A stretch of DNA of 64,000 bases. It comes from Osmia lignaria lignaria. Taxonomy: Eukaryota > Arthropoda > Insecta > Hymenoptera > Megachilidae. The notes beneath the pieces were generated by a model. That model was not told the origin of the DNA and did not search any database. It saw only the letters and a program-made list of their open reading frames with translations. Of this stretch, positions 60,664 through 64,000 are shown piece after piece. Each line of letters starts with the position of its first letter. The first letter of the stretch is position 1. Both the position numbers and the translations under genes were made by a program. Where the stretch lies: positions 10,230,001 through 10,294,000 of the forward strand of contig NW_027478169.1 in NCBI RefSeq assembly GCF_051020975.1. The letters run 5' to 3'.

Positions 60664-63600
60664 TCAGATGCTTAGTTCTCGAGATATATCAAGATACTTA
60701 AAAGTTCCGAAGCCGCACCAACATAATAGAGATACAGAAACACCGTGGCCCCTTTCTTTGAGATAACTCTGCACTATTGCGAGCTGCAAATGCCACTTCC
60801 AGCTTAGCTGTGCAGAGGAAGAACAACAAGAAAAAGAAGTGTCTCGAAATATGTCCGTCAGGCCCGTTCCTTTGAGCTGAATCTGCAAATATCTCGGAAA
60901 CGAAGCGAGCTATGGCAAAATGTTAAGAGACGTTTTTTGTAGAGAATTATGTTTCCTACAATTTATGTTCTATGATATTTTTCGATCAGAAGCGTAGTTT
61001 TCGAGATATATCGAGATATTTAAAAGTTCCGAAGCCGCACCAACATAATAGAGATACAGAAACACCGTGGCCCCTTTCTTTGAGATAACTCTGCACTATT
61101 GCGAGCTGCAAATGCCACTTCCAGCTTAGCTGTGCAGAAGAAGAACAACAAGAAGAAGAAATATCTCGAAATATGTCCGTCAGGCCCCTTCCCTTGAGAT
61201 AAATCTGCAAATATCTCGGAAACGAAGCGAGGTATGGCAAAATGTTAAGAGACCTTTTTTGTAGAGAATTAAGTTTCCTACTTTTTATGTTCTATGATAT
61301 TTTTTGATCAGATGCGTAGTTCTCGAGATATATCAAGATATTTAAAAGTTCCGAAGCCGCACCAACATAATAGAGATACAGAAACACCGTGGCTCCTTTC
61401 TTTGAGATAACTCTGCACTATTGCGAGCTGCAAATGCCACTTCCAGTTTAGCTGTGCAGAAGAAGAACAACAAGAAGAAGAAATATCTCGAAATATGTCC
61501 GTTAGGCCCCTTCCCTTGAGATAAATCTGCAAATATCTCGGAAACGAAGCGAGCTATGGCAAAATGTTAAGAGACCTTTTTTGTAGAGAAATAAGTTTCC
61601 TACTTTTTATGTTCTATGATATTTTTTGATCAGATGCGTAGTTCTCGAGATATATCAAGATATTTAAAAGTTCCGAAGCCGCACCAACATAATAGAGATA
61701 CAGAAACACCGTGGCCCCTTTCTTTGAGATAACTCTGCACTATTGCGAGCTGCAAATGCCACTTCCAGCTTAGCTGTGCAGAGGAAGAACAACAAGAAAA
61801 AGAAGTATCTCGAAATATGTCCGTCAGGCCCGTTCCTTTGAGCTGAATCTGCAAATATCTCGGAAACGAAGCGAGCTATGGCAAAATGTTAAGAGACGTT
61901 TTTTGTAGAGAATTATGTTTCCTACAATTTATGTTCTATGATATTTTTCGATCAGAAGCGTAGTTTTCGAGATATATCGAGATATTTAAAAGTTCCGAAG
62001 CCGCACCAACATAATAGAGATACAGAAACACCGTGGCCCCTTTCTTTGAGATAACTCTGCACTATTGCGAGCTGCAAATGCCACTTCCAGCTTAGCTGTG
62101 CAGAGGAAGAACAACAAGAAAAAGAAGTATCTCGAAATATGTCCGTCAGGCCCGTTCCTTTGAGCTGAATCTGCAAATATCTCGGAAACGAAGCGAGCTA
62201 TGGCAAAATGTTAAGAGACGTTTTTTGTAGAGAATTATGTTTCCTACAATTTATGTTCTATGATATTTTTCGATCAGAAGCGTAGTTTTCGAGATATATC
62301 GAGATATTTAAAAGTTCCGAAGCCGCACCAACATAATAGAGATACAGAAACACCGTGGCCCCTTTCTTTGAGATAACTCTGCACTAGTGAGAGCCGCAAA
62401 TGCCACTTCCAGCTTAGCTGTGCAGAAGAAGAACAACAAGAAGAAGAAATATCTCGAAATATGTCCGTCAGGCCCCTTCCCTTGAGATAAATCTGCAAAT
62501 ATCTCGGAAACGAAGCGAGGTATGGCAAAATGTTAAGAGACCTTTTTTGTAGAGAATTAAGTTTCCTACTTTTTATGTTCTATGATATTTTTTGATCAGA
62601 TGCGTAGTTCTCGAGATATATCAAGATATTTAAAAGTTCCGAAGCCGCACCAACATAATAGAGATACAGAAACACCGTGGCTCCTTTCTTTGAGATAACT
62701 CTGCACTATTGCGAGCTGCAAATGCCACTTCCAGTTTAGCTGTGCAGAAGAAGAACAACAAGAAGAAGAAATATCTCGAAATATGTCCGTTAGGCCCCTT
62801 CCCTTGAGATAAATCTGCAAATATCTCGGAAACGAAGCGAGCTATGGCAAAATGTTAAGAGACCTTTTTTGTAGAGAATTAAGTTTCCTACTTTTTATGT
62901 TCTATGATATTTTTTGATCAGATGCGTAGTTCTCGAGATATATCAAGATATTTAAAAGTTCCGAAGCCGCACCAACATAATAGAGATACAGAAACACCGT
63001 GGCCCCTTTCTTTGAGATAACTCTGCACTATTGCGAGCTGCAAATGCCACTTCCAGCTTAGCTGTGCAGAGGAAGAACAACAAGAAAAAGAAGTATCTCG
63101 AAATATGTCCGTCAGGCCCGTTCCTTTGAGCTGAATCTGCAAATATCTCGGAAACGAAGCGAGCTATGGCAAAATGTTAAGAGACGTTTTTTGTAGAGAA
63201 TTATGTTTCCTACAATTTATGTTCTATGATATTTTTCGATCAGAAGCGTAGTTTTCGAGATATATCGAGATATTTAAAAGTTCCGAAGCCGCACCAACAT
63301 AATAGAGATACAGAAACACCGTGGCCCCTTTCTTTGAGATAACTCTGCACTATTGCGAGCTGCAAATGCCACTTCCAGCTTAGCTGTGCAGAAGAAGAAC
63401 AAGAAGAAGAAGAAATATCTCGAAATATGTCCGTCAGGCCCCTTCCCTTGAGATAAATCTGCAAATATCTCGGAAACGAAGCGAGGTATGGCAAAATGTT
63501 AAGAGACCTTTTTTGTAGAGAATTAAGTTTCCTACTTTTTATGTTCTTTGATATTTTTTGATCAGATGCGTAGTTCTCGAGATATATCAAGATATTTAAA

Positions 63601-63883
63601 AGTTCCGAAGCCGCACCAACATAATAGAGATACAGAAACACCGTGGCTCCTTTCTTTGAGATAACTCTGCACTATTGCGAGCTGGAAATGCCACTTCCAG
63701 TTTAGCTGTGCAGAAGAAGAACAACAAGAAGAAGAAATATCTCGAAATATGTCCGTTAGGCCCCTTCCCTTGAGATAAATCTGCAAATATCTCGGAAACG
63801 ACGCGAGCTATGGCAAAATGTTAAGAGACCTTTTTTGTAGAGAATTAAGTTTCCTACTTTTTATGTTCTATGATATTTTTTGA
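60664..63883 (+). repeat. Trimer higher-order repeat (966 bp), three copies plus one extra monomer
   Basis: Types m, n and o follow each other at 60664, 60986, 61308; at 61630, [61952], 62274, 62596; and at 62918, 63240, 63562. Type m has GAGGAAG, AAGAAAAAGAAG and GGCCCGTTCC. Type n has TTTTTCGATCAGAAG at its start and GCGAGGTATGG in its tail. Type o has GTGGCTCCTTTC, TCCAGTTTAGC and GTCCGTTAGG. Private changes: GATGCTTAG and AAGTGTCTCG (60664), GTGAGAGCC (62274), GAACAAGAAG (63240), GCTGGAAATG (63562). The extra monomer at 61952 is an n/m hybrid. Confidence 0.88.
61952..62273 (+). repeat. n/m hybrid monomer (322-bp gain junction)
   Basis: The head is type n (TTTTTCGATCAG upstream, GTTTTCGAG, ATATCGAG) and the 3' part is type m (GAGGAAG at about 62103, AAGAAAAAGAAG, GGCCCGTTCC, AGAGACG). 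It sits between m (61630) and n (62274). A step back by one monomer from n into m gives this order and adds 322 bp. The junction lies between about 61982 and 62103. Confidence 0.8.
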
Positions 63884-64000
63884 TCAGATGCGTAGTTCTC
63901 GAGATATATCAAGATATTTAAAAGTTGCGAAGCCGCACCAACATAATAGAGATACAGAAAAACCGTGGCCCCTCTCTTTGAGATAACTCTGCACTATTGC
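63884..64000 (+). repeat. Partial monomer at the right edge
   Basis: The first 117 bp of another monomer in the same orientation. It has AAGTTGCGAAG (about 63924), GAAAAACCG and CCCCTCTC, so it does not exactly match types m, n or o. The array continues beyond the window. Confidence 0.9.

Larger units (their letters stand above)
1..64000. repeat. 322-bp satellite DNA array filling the whole window
   Basis: A 322-bp unit repeats head to tail from end to end. Landmarks such as TGATCAGA, GCCGCACCAAC, CCACTTCCAG, CAACAAGAAG and GCGAGCTATGG return every 322 bp on the plus strand. Unit starts (the T of TCAGA) run from 144 to 63884, giving 198 complete monomers. Five monomers are 321 bp (starting at 2398, 3041, 17530, 28477 and 30408) and one is 311 bp (44897); all others are 322 bp. 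No monomer is inverted and no foreign insert is seen. Such arrays are known from centromeric and pericentromeric heterochromatin of eukaryotes; that location is inferred here, not shown. I do not recognise the family. Confidence 0.98.

Noticed and set aside
63240..63641. The longest open frame of the window, 133 codons on the minus strand
   Set aside because: It reads across a monomer junction and translates parts of two neighbouring monomers. It exists only because of local substitutions in this copy (such as TATGTTCTTTGATA).
1..64000. CRISPR array
   Set aside because: The period is 322 bp with no short repeat and unique spacer pattern; the whole unit is repeated.
1..64000. Tandem genes such as rDNA, 5S, tRNA, snRNA or histone clusters
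   Set aside because: No tRNA A/B boxes, 5S internal control region or long open frames were recognised in the monomer, and 322 bp is mostly accounted for by satellite motifs.
1..64000. Telomeric repeats or a subtelomere
   Set aside because: No TTAGG, TTAGGG or similar short arrays were seen on either strand.

Overview
The whole window is one uninterrupted, head-to-tail satellite DNA array. The monomer is 322 bp long. Between positions 144 and 63883 I count 198 complete monomers, flanked by a 143-bp partial on the left and a 117-bp partial on the right. Every monomer has the same orientation. There is no unique sequence, transposon, RNA gene, CRISPR array or credible protein gene. The many short open frames are by-products of the repeat: they recur once per monomer on both strands and are broken by nonsense and frameshift changes that have themselves been copied along the array. 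Long homogenised arrays with higher-order repeats (HORs) are typical of eukaryotic centromeric or pericentromeric heterochromatin. The monomer is about 39% G+C and its CpG count is close to expectation, which fits a lightly methylated genome (an insect or other invertebrate is my guess). I do not recognise the family and cannot name the species.

Monomer anatomy, with the copy at 6582-6903 as reference: a 5' part with inverted AAATATCTCG-like decamers; a core with two diverged copies of a 50-68 bp segment (6661-6710 and 6773-6840); between them a potential hairpin (6685-6734) abutting a perfect 24-bp A/G-rich mirror repeat (6732-6755); and a 63-bp linker of 25% G+C ending in T-tracts.

Layout: 1-6714, heterogeneous monomers with small internal duplications. 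6715-9361, a 4-mer HOR (1288 bp). 9906-13765, a 6-mer HOR (1932 bp). 13766-15275, mosaic. 15276-26866, a strongly homogenised dimer HOR (644 bp, types A and B) interrupted at about 17451-18190. 27189-31050, a second, different 6-mer HOR (1931 bp). 31051-34270, shortened versions of it. 34271-40710, an 11-mer followed by a 9-mer copy that lacks two monomers. 40711-45207, the most diverged stretch. 45208-52613, a 12-mer HOR (3864 bp). 52614-60019, an 8-mer HOR (2576 bp), one copy of which is a 7-mer. 60664-63883, a trimer HOR (966 bp).

The main result is historical rather than genic. In 64 kb at least eight local HOR periods follow one another, and several HOR irregularities can be traced to single hybrid monomers, as expected from in-register unequal exchange or replication slippage. 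Only six length changes of monomers were found, so the 322-bp phase is almost perfectly kept. All comparisons were made by eye from the sequence and from marker substitutions; no alignment program was run.
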